Source: an uncultured Bacilli bacterium (GTDB taxonomy: Bacteria; Bacillota_I; Bacilli_A; RF39; UBA660). Taken from it: a DNA stretch of 7,968 bases. The translations under genes were made by a program, and so were the position numbers. Within the stretch, counting starts at the first letter, position 1; each line of letters begins with the position of its first letter. Shown piece by piece: positions 1 to 5,767 of the stretch. Below the pieces are notes generated by a model. That model did not search any database and was not told the DNA's origin. It was given only the letters and a program-made list of their open reading frames with translations. The DNA lies in contig CALVQZ010000094.1 in the NCBI GenBank assembly GCA_944358275.1, forward strand, positions 1 to 7,968, written 5' to 3'.

Positions 1-16
1 CTTTAAGAGCAAAATA

Positions 17-46
17 ATTATATCATAAAACTCATCTTTTTAACAA
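17..46 (-). promoter_or_regulatory. sigma-A-type promoter reading left out of the window
   Basis: On the minus strand there is TTGTTA (41-46), an 18-bp spacer and TATAAT (17-22). The -10 is a perfect match and the -35 matches four of six positions. Transcription would start at about position 10 and leave the window at its left edge, so the gene served is not visible. In DNA this AT-rich, TATAAT hexamers arise often by chance, which limits confidence. Confidence 0.4.
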
Positions 47-78
47 GTTTCATATCGTTTTATATTGATTTAATTTGT

Positions 79-135
79 TATAAATTTAACATTTTGCCAC
101 CAACGGTGCCAACAATAATAACTATAAATTTAACA
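79..135. repeat. 13-bp direct repeat flanking a GC-richer hairpin
   Basis: TATAAATTTAACA occurs at 79-91 and again at 123-135. Between the two copies lies an imperfect hairpin (94-112) with arms TTGCCACC and GGTGCCAA, a 3-nt loop and one C-C mismatch. The hairpin is clearly richer in GC than its surroundings. There is no T-run on either side, so it does not look like an intrinsic terminator. It may be a remnant of a small mobile element; no gene is seen here. Confidence 0.4.
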
Positions 136-151
136 AATGCTAATAAATTCA

Positions 152-225
152 AGGGTCAAATGGCATTAAGTCATCAAACAACAAAGGTTTTGGAGACCAT
201 TATTATACCATTTAACTAATCCCCT
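152..225 (-). tRNA. degenerate tRNA-Trp(CCA)-like gene
   Basis: Read on the minus strand, the 5' half is strongly tRNA-like. It has a 7-nt acceptor strand AGGGGAT, then TA, a D-arm containing AATGGT (the G18-G19 position), and an anticodon loop CTCCAAA, giving anticodon CCA (tryptophan) with T33 and A37. The anticodon stem ATGGT/ACCTT has one T-T mismatch. The 3' half is poor. A T-arm can be drawn as GATGA-loop-CCATT, but the loop CTTAATG lacks the canonical TTC. The 3' acceptor strand ends CCCT and pairs with only the first four bases, and no CCA is encoded. It is therefore probably a tRNA pseudogene, or a tRNA whose 3' half was replaced. The promoter directly upstream suggests it was, or still is, transcribed. 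Confidence 0.5.
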
Positions 226-233
226 ATGCGAAA

Positions 234-262
234 ATTATAACACTTTTCTACGCCGTAGGCAA
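234..262 (-). promoter_or_regulatory. promoter for the tRNA-Trp-like element
   Basis: On the minus strand TTGCCT (257-262) is followed by exactly 17 bp and TATAAT (234-239). The -10 ends 8 nt before the first base of the tRNA-like element at 225, so the transcript would begin at or next to tRNA position 1. The spacer and -35 overlap a small perfect inverted repeat (CTACG, one base, CGTAG at 249-259). Confidence 0.55.
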
Positions 263-271
263 TAGATTAAA

Positions 272-784
272 CTAATTTCCTAACATTTTTCCAATAATCT
301 TAGAATTATAAAAATCTTCATCTGCATTATTAAAATCAACATCATCTGTACTACTTCTTTTTATATGAAAATTTGAGCACAAATTATGAATAATCCATTC
401 ATTTTCCATCGATTCAACACTTCTATTCCAACAAGATACATTACTATTACAAAATTCTTTTATTATTTTTATTATTTTCTTCATATCTTCTATATTTGTA
501 ATTTTATATGATGAAATAACTTTCATATTAGGGTCATTGCAATCACTTTGATCAACTACGATAACATCTGATTCTTGAATTGTTTCTTTAAGTTCAGCTA
601 TAGCATCAAGAGAATTACAAAAATATACATTACCCTTTCCATAAGAATATTCAAATGAATGTACATCACTAGAAGTAAGTTGTTTATCTTTATTTATTTT
701 TTTATTTTTAATATTAAATAAATTTAAAAGAATTAGCATTGCTGAAAGATAAATAATTACCTTTTTTCTATTATTTTTTTGCAT
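272..784 (-). CDS. small membrane-anchored protein of unknown function
   Basis: A 170-residue protein that I cannot assign to a named family. It starts with a basic stretch (KNNRKK), followed by one hydrophobic segment at about residues 9-24. This is most likely an uncleaved membrane anchor or an N-terminal signal sequence, with the remaining ~145 residues probably outside the membrane. There is no lipobox. The C-terminal part carries a NEWIIHN motif (about 128-134) and then an acidic stretch. The start at 784 is chosen because GAGGGG lies 7 nt upstream and because the alternative TTG at 838 is part of the -35 box of this gene's own promoter. It is transcribed divergently from the cwlJ-like gene, with 85 bp between the start codons. 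No function is claimed. Confidence 0.75.
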   Translation of the reverse strand: MQKNNRKKVIIYLSAMLILLNLFNIKNKKINKDKQLTSSDVHSFEYSYGKGNVYFCNSLDAIAELKETIQESDVIVVDQSDCNDPNMKVISSYKITNIEDMKKIIKIIKEFCNSNVSCWNRSVESMENEWIIHNLCSNFHIKRSSTDDVDFNNADEDFYNSKIIGKMLGN

Positions 785-791
785 AAAACAT

Positions 792-797
792 CCCCTC
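792..797 (-). promoter_or_regulatory. ribosome binding site that fixes the start at 784
   Basis: GAGGGG on the minus strand, 7 nt before ATG at 784-782. It supports the internal ATG over the upstream TTG at 838, which lies within the promoter. Confidence 0.75.
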
Positions 798-809
798 AAT
801 TCATCAGTT

Positions 810-838
810 ATTTTATAAGAATAATCATATTTTGTCAA
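810..838 (-). promoter_or_regulatory. consensus sigma-A promoter of the 272-784 gene
   Basis: On the minus strand there is a perfect TTGACA (833-838), a 17-bp spacer and TAAAAT (810-815). Transcription would begin at about 803, leaving a leader of roughly 20 nt that contains the GAGGGG site. Confidence 0.75.
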
Positions 839-869
839 ATATATATATATAATTTTATAGGTGATTTAA

Positions 870-1295
870 ATGCTTATAAAATATAACACAAAAGAATTAG
901 AATTACTTGCAAGACTAATGCGTGCTGAAGCAGTTGGGGAAGGCAATTTAGGAATGCTTATGGTGGGAAATGTAGGTGTTAATAGGATTATATCTGATTG
1001 CTTAGACTTTAAAGACATACACACAATATCAGATATGATATATCAAACACCAGGGGGTTTTTCTGGTAAAGATAGTCCGTTATTCTTTAGTTCGCCAACA
1101 ACTAAACAAAAACAACTAGCTGAAAGAGTATTAAGAGGTGAATACTTTCATCCAGCAACAAATTCATTATGGTTTTATGCCCCAACACAAAACACTGCGT
1201 GCAAAAGTACTTTATATAATCAAAACTTAGCAGGTAGATATAAGAATCATTGTTTTTATGAGCCTAACAGTGGTGTATGTGAAAAATTGCATTAA
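870..1295 (+). CDS. cwlJ: CwlJ-type spore cortex-lytic cell wall hydrolase
   Basis: A 141-residue protein of the SleB/CwlJ (Hydrolase_2) family. Its length is that of Bacillus CwlJ (about 142), with no signal peptide and no peptidoglycan-binding domain, unlike SleB. The hallmark N-terminal block ARLMRAEAVGEG (residues 14-25) contains the probable catalytic glutamate E20. It is followed by GMLMVGNVGVNRI (28-40), LWFYAP (100-105) and NHCFYEP (126-132). In Bacillus, CwlJ is a coat-associated enzyme that degrades cortex peptidoglycan in germination in response to Ca-dipicolinate. The same role is inferred here from family alone. AGGTGA (859-864) lies 5 nt upstream of the ATG. I see no convincing sigma-A promoter. 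Sporulation sigma factors control this family elsewhere, but I cannot place such a box confidently. The gene appears complete and ends in its own terminator. Confidence 0.9.
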   Translation: MLIKYNTKELELLARLMRAEAVGEGNLGMLMVGNVGVNRIISDCLDFKDIHTISDMIYQTPGGFSGKDSPLFFSSPTTKQKQLAERVLRGEYFHPATNSLWFYAPTQNTACKSTLYNQNLAGRYKNHCFYEPNSGVCEKLH

Positions 1296-1307
1296 AAAGG
1301 AAAATAG

Positions 1308-1332
1308 AAATGTGAATAAAGCACATTTTTTT
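1308..1332 (+). terminator. intrinsic terminator after the cwlJ-like gene
   Basis: AAATGTG (1308-1314), a 7-nt loop, CACATTT (1322-1328) and a continuing T-run to 1332, starting 13 nt after the stop codon at 1295. The stem is AT-rich and short, but its position and T-run fit rho-independent termination. Confidence 0.7.
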
Positions 1333-1344
1333 ACTGCAAAAAAG

Positions 1345-1822
1345 TACACACTAACTAGATATCTTTAGTGTTTGTCCAATATAAAATTTAGATAATCCAA
1401 TGCCCTAATATCATTACAGTCGTATCATATTTAGATGCAATTAAATATAGACTATCTCCTCTTTAAACAACATAAATATAATTTTCATCAATATCATCGT
1501 ATAATGCCCCTACATAAGTTGCAACTGCTTTTACAAATGATTTTACCAAATATTACCAATTATTTTATATAAAAATAACATCATTTGGGTTATCCATAAA
1601 GACACATTCTATCAGCACAAGTTCAGTCATACCTATTTGTTGATAAATAAAATAACAATCTTTAGCTAGATTAGAAGGTAATCTTCTTTGATACCATTTT
1701 CTTATATTTTATCCTTCTTTTTAAATCTCTTCTAAAATAAGTTTAGAAAGAGCGCACTGTTTCAGGGGATAGACTACTTAAGCATCGGCACTACCTCATG
1801 AGCTTAGTAGCCATTAGTAATT
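1345..1822 (-). pseudogene. decayed LysM N-acetylmuramoyl-L-alanine amidase copy
   Basis: No long reading frame is open here, but the minus strand aligns base by base with the amidase at 6560-7699. For example, 1669-1706 is identical to 7564-7601 over 38 bp. The decayed translation still reads KWYQRRLPSN, MTELVLIEC, DNPNDVIFI and VATYVGALYDDIDENY, interrupted by several stops (one TAA replaces the Glu codon of GAEV) and by frameshifts. Only one LysM unit remains. Its C-terminal end matches the last LysM of the other copy, its middle matches LysM 2 and its N-terminal end matches LysM 1, as expected if repeats 2-5 collapsed by recombination. Similarity also covers the region after the stop codon (about 1345-1365 versus 6553-6573). 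Upstream, similarity ends at about 1797; 1798-1822 may or may not be amidase sequence. Confidence 0.9.
1774..1810. repeat. 37-bp imperfect dyad over the amidase breakpoint
   Basis: CTACTTAAGC (1774-1783) and GCTTAGTAG (1802-1810) are inverted repeats with one bulged T, separated by 18 bp. The centre (about 1792-1793) falls beside the GAGGT shared with the other amidase copy, after which the two copies diverge. Size and symmetry are in the range of serine-integrase attachment sites. The left arm is decayed coding sequence, so chance is possible. Confidence 0.4.
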
Positions 1823-1828
1823 TTTATT

Positions 1829-2611
1829 TTATTTTTTGTTATCTAAAAATTTTATCCATTCATCATAGAATTTATCAAAATTTTTTATTTCTTCGATTCC
1901 TATATTTTTAACTTGCATTATGTTTATAGTTCTATATTTTATATAATTAAATATTTTCTCATTTTTATTATTATAATGATTATTTATTATTACTGAATAT
2001 ATTGCATATAATAATAGTTCATTAAAATCAAAGTCTAATAAATCTTTAAAGTCATTTAGATTTCTTTTAAAAGAATCATAAACTTCATCGAAATCATCAT
2101 ACTCTGGATTACCTACTTCTTCACATACATATTCTGTAAATAAAAGTAAATCAAATATCTCTATTACATCAGAATATTTTTTATGCCAAACGGCATCTTT
2201 TATATAATTATATGTTTTGTTTAAAATTTCATTTAATTCTCTTGTTATCAAATATTCAAAATCTAAGTCTGCATCATAATAACTATATACTCCTGTCTCA
2301 TATGAATAACATCTTAAGCATATATTTCCGTTTTAAATTTCTTTAAAATCAGAACATATCTCTTCTTTCATTTTATCTAACACATCGTTATCTTCGACAA
2401 GATTATTATTCAAATTTTTAATTATACATAATAAATGTTGGCGAAAAGAACTAGGAATTACCTTGCTTAGTTCAATTACCAATGATTTCATTTTTTCTAA
2501 TGATAATGTTTCAATATTTTCTTCAATTTGCCGCATAAATTTTTCTTCTTGATTCATAATATATCTTTTCTCAATTCCTATCTTTTTTACTTCAAAACTA
2601 TTTATATCCAT
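1829..2611 (-). pseudogene. uncharacterised gene split by one in-frame stop
   Basis: Two adjacent open stretches, 2611-2333 and 2332-1829, lie in the same frame and are separated by a single TAA at 2335-2333. The codons just after the stop read on without a break (NGNICLRCYSYETG, then YSYYDADLDFEYL) into the second stretch, which has no start codon or ribosome site of its own, so this is one gene. The N-terminal part is helical and charged (FMRQIEENIETLSLEK, then SKVIPSSFRQHLLC). The middle has a CLRC pair followed by aromatic-rich sequence. The C-terminal part is helical and acidic, with a GNPEYDD motif. I cannot name the family. The start is uncertain: ATG at 2611 overlaps the upstream gene by 14 bp and has no clear ribosome site, while ATG at 2557 has only a weak purine stretch. 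It is last in a minus-strand gene run. A recent nonsense mutation, suppression or a sequencing error could explain the stop. Confidence 0.8.
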
Positions 2612-3362
2612 ATTTATGATTATATTTTAATATTATACTACTATCATTTTTATAAATATCATAAAGAAGTAAGCATCTTACAAAATTTGAACATTTTTTA
2701 TAATTATGTGAATTTATAAATTTCATTAGTAATTTGGATTCTGATGAAAAATTACAATGTATTCCTGTTGCAAAAGATATATCATCTACTGTAATAATCC
2801 TATTGTATGTATATATTTCTCTTTTTTTATCAACACGCAAAGTACTACTCATTGCTATATCTACTATTTTAAATTTTTTCTTTGTAAAAACATCTTGATA
2901 TGTTACGTATCCATCATTTCTATCAACTGCTATTACTTTGAATAAACCAACATAAGAATCTTTCATACATTTTAACATTTTTATTTTTTCAAAATTTTTA
3001 AATTTATTATTTTTTAAGTAAATATCAGTTATTGATTTAATATTAGGATGATTATCATAAATAAATAATTCAAGAAAAACACTTATATCATCATTATTAT
3101 TTAAATCAAAATCAATATCAAAACTACCTATAATACTTTCTAACTCCCTACAAACAACATCATCATACCTTCTTACATCATATTTCCCGCTTAAGATATA
3201 ATTTTGCATGCTATTCAAAATTTCACTATGTAATTTTCTTAACTTATTATATTTTTTTATGTGGGATTTGCTATTGAGTTGAAAACAATTAAGATTAACT
3301 AGCATATTAGATACTTCCTGAGAAGTTTTATTTTCAAATAGCATCTTTATTAACTTATCCAT
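2598..3362 (-). CDS. uncharacterised protein, coupled to the pRiA4b ORF-3-like gene
   Basis: A 254-residue protein of no family I can name. Residues 1 to about 130 look helical and rich in Lys, Asn and Asp. Residues of about 135-210 look like a beta-rich domain, with SYVGLFKVIAVDRNDGYV, then FTKKKFKIVDIAMSST, then YNRIITVDDISFATG. The end is helical again. There is no signal peptide or membrane segment, so it is probably cytosolic. The start is placed at ATG 3362 because GAGGAA (3367-3372) sits just upstream. An ATG at 3386 in the same frame lies inside the previous gene and has no ribosome site. The chosen ATG follows the stop of the upstream gene by 1 nt, so the two are probably translationally coupled. 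The downstream split gene overlaps or follows closely. Confidence 0.75.
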   Translation of the reverse strand: MDKLIKMLFENKTSQEVSNMLVNLNCFQLNSKSHIKKYNKLRKLHSEILNSMQNYILSGKYDVRRYDDVVCRELESIIGSFDIDFDLNNNDDISVFLELFIYDNHPNIKSITDIYLKNNKFKNFEKIKMLKCMKDSYVGLFKVIAVDRNDGYVTYQDVFTKKKFKIVDIAMSSTLRVDKKREIYTYNRIITVDDISFATGIHCNFSSESKLLMKFINSHNYKKCSNFVRCLLLYDIYKNDSSIILKYNHKYGYK

Positions 3363-3363
3363 A

Positions 3364-3963
3364 CTATTCCTCAACTTCATAACCATTTTTAATTGCTAAT
3401 ATTTTACCTTTTAATTCTTTATTATCCTTTTTTATATTATATTTTCTATAATCATATTTTTTACTAGTCTCATATCCAGGTGTAAAATAATGATTTGAAA
3501 ATCCTAATTTATCAATGTCATCTACAATTTCTTTTAATTCAAAATCACACATATCATCAAGCATACCTAAACCTTCACCGTTTATAACGATTGGATATAA
3601 CGCCTGCTCCCTATAACTATTTAATTTTCTAGAACTCAAATATGTAATTTTAAAAGTTGTAGTCGAACCAGTGTCATATTCCATTTTCATAACATCGTTT
3701 TTTTTCAGATTTAAATCACTCAGTTTTGTTATGACTGCATTAATTGGTGGCACAAAACTATGATCATCTTCTATACACACCCAACAATCATATACTTTTT
3801 TTCTATAAGTAATATCGTATAAATGATATGCAAGAGAATTAAATGACGCTAATATCGTGTATGCTAAATCGGCAACTGTCCTTCTAGCAGGTATCTCAAT
3901 TTCTCTCCATATTTTTTCTCCTAACCCTTCTATTCCAATTCTAAAAGTTAATACTTCATTCAT
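3364..3963 (-). CDS. plasmid pRiA4b ORF-3-like family protein
   Basis: A 199-residue protein that fits the plasmid pRiA4b ORF-3-like family (PRiA4_ORF3). It has IWREIEIPA at 18-26, where the family has an IWRRI-VPA strand; AYHLYDITY at 45-53; YDTGSTTTFKI at 96-106, corresponding to the family's YDFGD-W-H-I motif; and YPIVINGEGLGMLDD at 123-137, corresponding to the YP-C--G-G--P-ED motif. Canonical residues are partly replaced: TGST for FGD-W, and no cysteine in the YP motif, so it is a divergent member. The family is common on plasmids and other mobile DNA and its biochemical function is not established. GTGAGGT lies 6 nt upstream of ATG 3963. It heads a tight run with the 2598-3362 gene, 1 nt downstream. 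It stands 377 bp from the ATPase gene, with a broken gene between them. Confidence 0.8.
   Translation of the reverse strand: MNEVLTFRIGIEGLGEKIWREIEIPARRTVADLAYTILASFNSLAYHLYDITYRKKVYDCWVCIEDDHSFVPPINAVITKLSDLNLKKNDVMKMEYDTGSTTTFKITYLSSRKLNSYREQALYPIVINGEGLGMLDDMCDFELKEIVDDIDKLGFSNHYFTPGYETSKKYDYRKYNIKKDNKELKGKILAIKNGYEVEE
3367..3372 (-). promoter_or_regulatory. ribosome binding site that fixes the start at 3362
   Basis: GAGGAA on the minus strand. Its GAGG core is 6 nt before ATG 3362-3360, and it lies within the last codons of the upstream gene. It favours this start over the in-frame ATG at 3386. Confidence 0.7.
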
Positions 3964-3981
3964 TTTTTACCTCACTTCAAA

Positions 3982-4255
3982 TTATTTTTTATAAATATTT
4001 ATTAAATCTCGAACTAACTGTTCTAAAACTTTAGTTAAAGCCACTAATTCATTTCTATGCTTTTAAAGATATAAATAACCTTCCTCAGTTAATTTATTTA
4101 ATATATCAAAATCATAACCTTTTCAACAATTTTTAATAATTGATTTTAAAAACATATTTCTATTTTCATTATAAATATATCTTCTTCATCCCATAATGTT
4201 AAATACATCAATAGCAATGTTAATTCTCCATATTCTTTTTCATTTTAAACATCAT
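3982..4255 (-). pseudogene. broken DUF6429-like small protein gene
   Basis: No frame is open throughout, but joined frames on the minus strand give MKK-EYGELTLLLMYLTLWDEED, then a shift, then KGYDFDILNKLTEEGYLYL, a stop, and NELVALTKVLEQLVRDLINIYKK. The blocks ELTLLLMYLT-W-E and WKGYDFDIL-L-EEG are, from memory, those of the small DUF6429 family, of unknown function and often near mobile DNA. Lesions visible: loss of one A in a homopolymer near codon 7, a second frameshift after about 25 codons, a TGA where the family has the Trp of WKGYDF, and a TAA after GYLYL. AAAGGA (4256-4261) lies upstream of the clustered ATGs. The family name is moderately sure; the broken state is clear. Confidence 0.65.
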
Positions 4256-4270
4256 TCCTTTCCGCCACGA

Positions 4271-4287
4271 TTGAAGCTCGTCTTCAA
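4271..4287. repeat. short perfect inverted repeat after the ATPase gene
   Basis: TTGAAG (4271-4276), loop CTCGT, CTTCAA (4282-4287), in a patch (about 4262-4297) richer in GC than its surroundings. It lies 53 bp past the stop codon of the ATPase gene. There is no T-run on the minus-strand side, so it is not a clear terminator. The patch may be imported sequence. Confidence 0.4.
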
Positions 4288-4339
4288 GGCATACATAGCC
4301 ATAAAAACTATCAATATTTTTTCAGATTATTACCTTCTT

Positions 4340-5617
4340 TTAATTTTTTAACGCAGTTATTGGAACAACATATACACCATCTGGTCTTTTATATGCAGCA
4401 TTTGATAATCCACATATTACGCACAAAGTAGAAGGTGCTTTTCCATTATCAACAAGTATTGAATCTCTTATTTGAATTAAATTTTTAGCAGCATCATCTA
4501 TAGATTTTGCGCCTAATTTTATTTCAAAGCAACACCAATTACCATTATCTAGTTCTATTACATGATCTATTTCACGATTTAAATAATCTTGATAATGAAA
4601 GTTTTTTGCATTAAATGAATCTGCATAAACTTTTAAATCTCTTTCTACCATTGCTTCAAAAAGCAATCCAAATGTTTCTAAATCTTCAATCAATTTTTCT
4701 TCAGTTAAATTAAGTAATGCACAAACAATGGACGGATCAGCAAAATGTCTTTTTTTTGACTGCTTAACCCTAACAGATGACCTAATATTAGTTGAATAAG
4801 GTTCATCATTATCTAATAAGTATAATTTGTCTAAGACATTCAAATAACCTGCCAGTGTATCTTTATCTATATCTTCATTATCAATTTCTTTAATGTCATT
4901 TTTTAAAGTTGTATTAGTAACAGTAGTACTTTCATTTCTTGCTAGTGATTTTAAAAGTAATTTCATTTTATGTTTATCTCTATTTATGCCATCTAATCTA
5001 TACATATCATCATCTATAATTAAGTCAATATATTCTTTAACTGCTGTTCTTGCCTCATCAGCAGAATAGTTTATATAACCTGGAAATCCACCTCTTATTA
5101 TTAAATTCGCTAAGTTTCTTATATCGACTTCTCCAGTATTAACAGCAATATCTTTTCCATAACATATATCTTTTAAAGAAACTAATCCACTTGAGTCTCC
5201 AGATTCATATAACGACATTGTTCTAAGATGAATTTTTCCAAATCTTCCAGCACCGCCATGATTTATACCTTTTCTATTAGGAGTTGATGAACCTGTTAAT
5301 ATATATTGACCTTTTAATCCGCTTTTATCAACATCTGTTCTTATTTCATCCCAAAGATTAGTCGCTTCTTGCCACTCATCAATTAATTTTGGTTTTTCAC
5401 CTTCTAAAATAATTTTTGGAAATATTTTAGCTAGTTCAACTTCATTTGATTTTTCACCAGTAGATGTATGAAGTAAAGTTTCACTATTAGCATGTCTTCT
5501 TCCTGCCCAGGTTTTACCACAATATTTTGGCCCCTCAATACATATAGCACCAAATAATTTTAAATATTTATCAATTTTTTCATCAACGATTCTAGTTTTG
5601 TAATTTTCAATTTTCAT
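4340..5617 (-). CDS. AAA ATPase with DUF4143 nuclease-like C-terminal domain
   Basis: A 425-residue protein of the widespread AAA_14 plus DUF4143 ATPase type. The Walker A motif is GPKYCGKT (29-36). The Walker B region is KPKLIDEWQEA (75-85), with the DEWQ signature of this group, and ILTGSS (106-111) is a sensor-1-like segment. The conserved RGGFPGY lies at 175-181. The C-terminal domain, about 290-400, ends in a PD-(D/E)xK-like pattern: REIDHVIEL (348-356), with D351 as candidate acidic residue, followed by FEIK (364-367). The protein is probably a cytosolic nucleotide hydrolase with a nuclease-fold domain. Substrates for this family are not established, and conflict or defence roles are only speculation. 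Length is normal and the gene looks intact. It has its own strong promoter at 5642-5670 and a short leader. The ribosome site (GAGAAG about 12 nt before the ATG) is weak. Confidence 0.88.
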   Translation of the reverse strand: MKIENYKTRIVDEKIDKYLKLFGAICIEGPKYCGKTWAGRRHANSETLLHTSTGEKSNEVELAKIFPKIILEGEKPKLIDEWQEATNLWDEIRTDVDKSGLKGQYILTGSSTPNRKGINHGGAGRFGKIHLRTMSLYESGDSSGLVSLKDICYGKDIAVNTGEVDIRNLANLIIRGGFPGYINYSADEARTAVKEYIDLIIDDDMYRLDGINRDKHKMKLLLKSLARNESTTVTNTTLKNDIKEIDNEDIDKDTLAGYLNVLDKLYLLDNDEPYSTNIRSSVRVKQSKKRHFADPSIVCALLNLTEEKLIEDLETFGLLFEAMVERDLKVYADSFNAKNFHYQDYLNREIDHVIELDNGNWCCFEIKLGAKSIDDAAKNLIQIRDSILVDNGKAPSTLCVICGLSNAAYKRPDGVYVVPITALKN

Positions 5618-5641
5618 ATATGATTATCGCTTCTCAAAATT

Positions 5642-5670
5642 ATTATATCACTCATATAAATAACAGTCAA
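5642..5670 (-). promoter_or_regulatory. strong sigma-A promoter of the ATPase gene
   Basis: On the minus strand TTGACT (5665-5670), exactly 17 bp, then a perfect TATAAT (5642-5647). The expected transcription start is near 5635, which gives a leader of about 18 nt before ATG 5617. The three 23-bp repeats at 5677-5745 lie immediately upstream of the -35. Confidence 0.8.
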
Positions 5671-5676
5671 TTTTAA

Positions 5677-5745
5677 ATCGTAGATATTTTTAGTTTTCAA
5701 TCGGAGAGTTTTTGTACATTTTATCGGAGATATTTTAGCATTTTA
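5677..5745. repeat. three tandem 23-bp repeats upstream of the ATPase promoter
   Basis: Units start at 5677, 5700 and 5723 with an exact period of 23 bp. Each begins ATCGKAGA and continues into a T-rich stretch ending in TTTT. ATCGGAGA is identical in units 2 and 3, and unit 1 has ATCGTAGA. The block ends 6 bp short of the -35 box, so it could be a regulator-binding array (on the minus strand each unit ends in TCTCCGAT or TCTACGAT). Alternatives are iterons or multiple transposase-binding sites at a lost element end. Confidence 0.6.
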
Positions 5746-5767
5746 TTCTACATTTTATATAATTTTA

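Noticed and set aside
848..853. TATAAT as -10 box of the cwlJ-like gene
   Set aside because: It lies inside an AT-repeat, has no -35 at a suitable distance, and would place the transcript start at the ribosome site.
1829..2251. Separate 140-residue gene starting at TTG 2251
   Set aside because: It is in frame with the upstream part across a single stop, and 27 further coding-like codons precede it. There is no ribosome site at 2251.
2528..2945. Two plus-strand open frames of about 60 codons
   Set aside because: They lie opposite coding sequence on the minus strand, are rich in Tyr, Phe and Ile as expected of AT-rich antisense, and have no ribosome sites.
3982..4255. TGA read as tryptophan (alternative code), suggested by KNC-TGA-KGYDFDIL
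   Set aside because: Intact genes here use TGG for Trp (for example in the cwlJ-like and LysM genes), and this stretch has frameshifts and a TAA as well.
4271..4287. Intrinsic terminator of the ATPase gene
   Set aside because: The hairpin is perfect but short and has no T-run on the minus-strand 3' side. No other clear terminator was found after 4340.
5677..5745. Possible CRISPR array because of regular 23-bp repeats
   Set aside because: Units are contiguous with no spacers, only three copies are present, they are imperfect, and no cas genes are visible.
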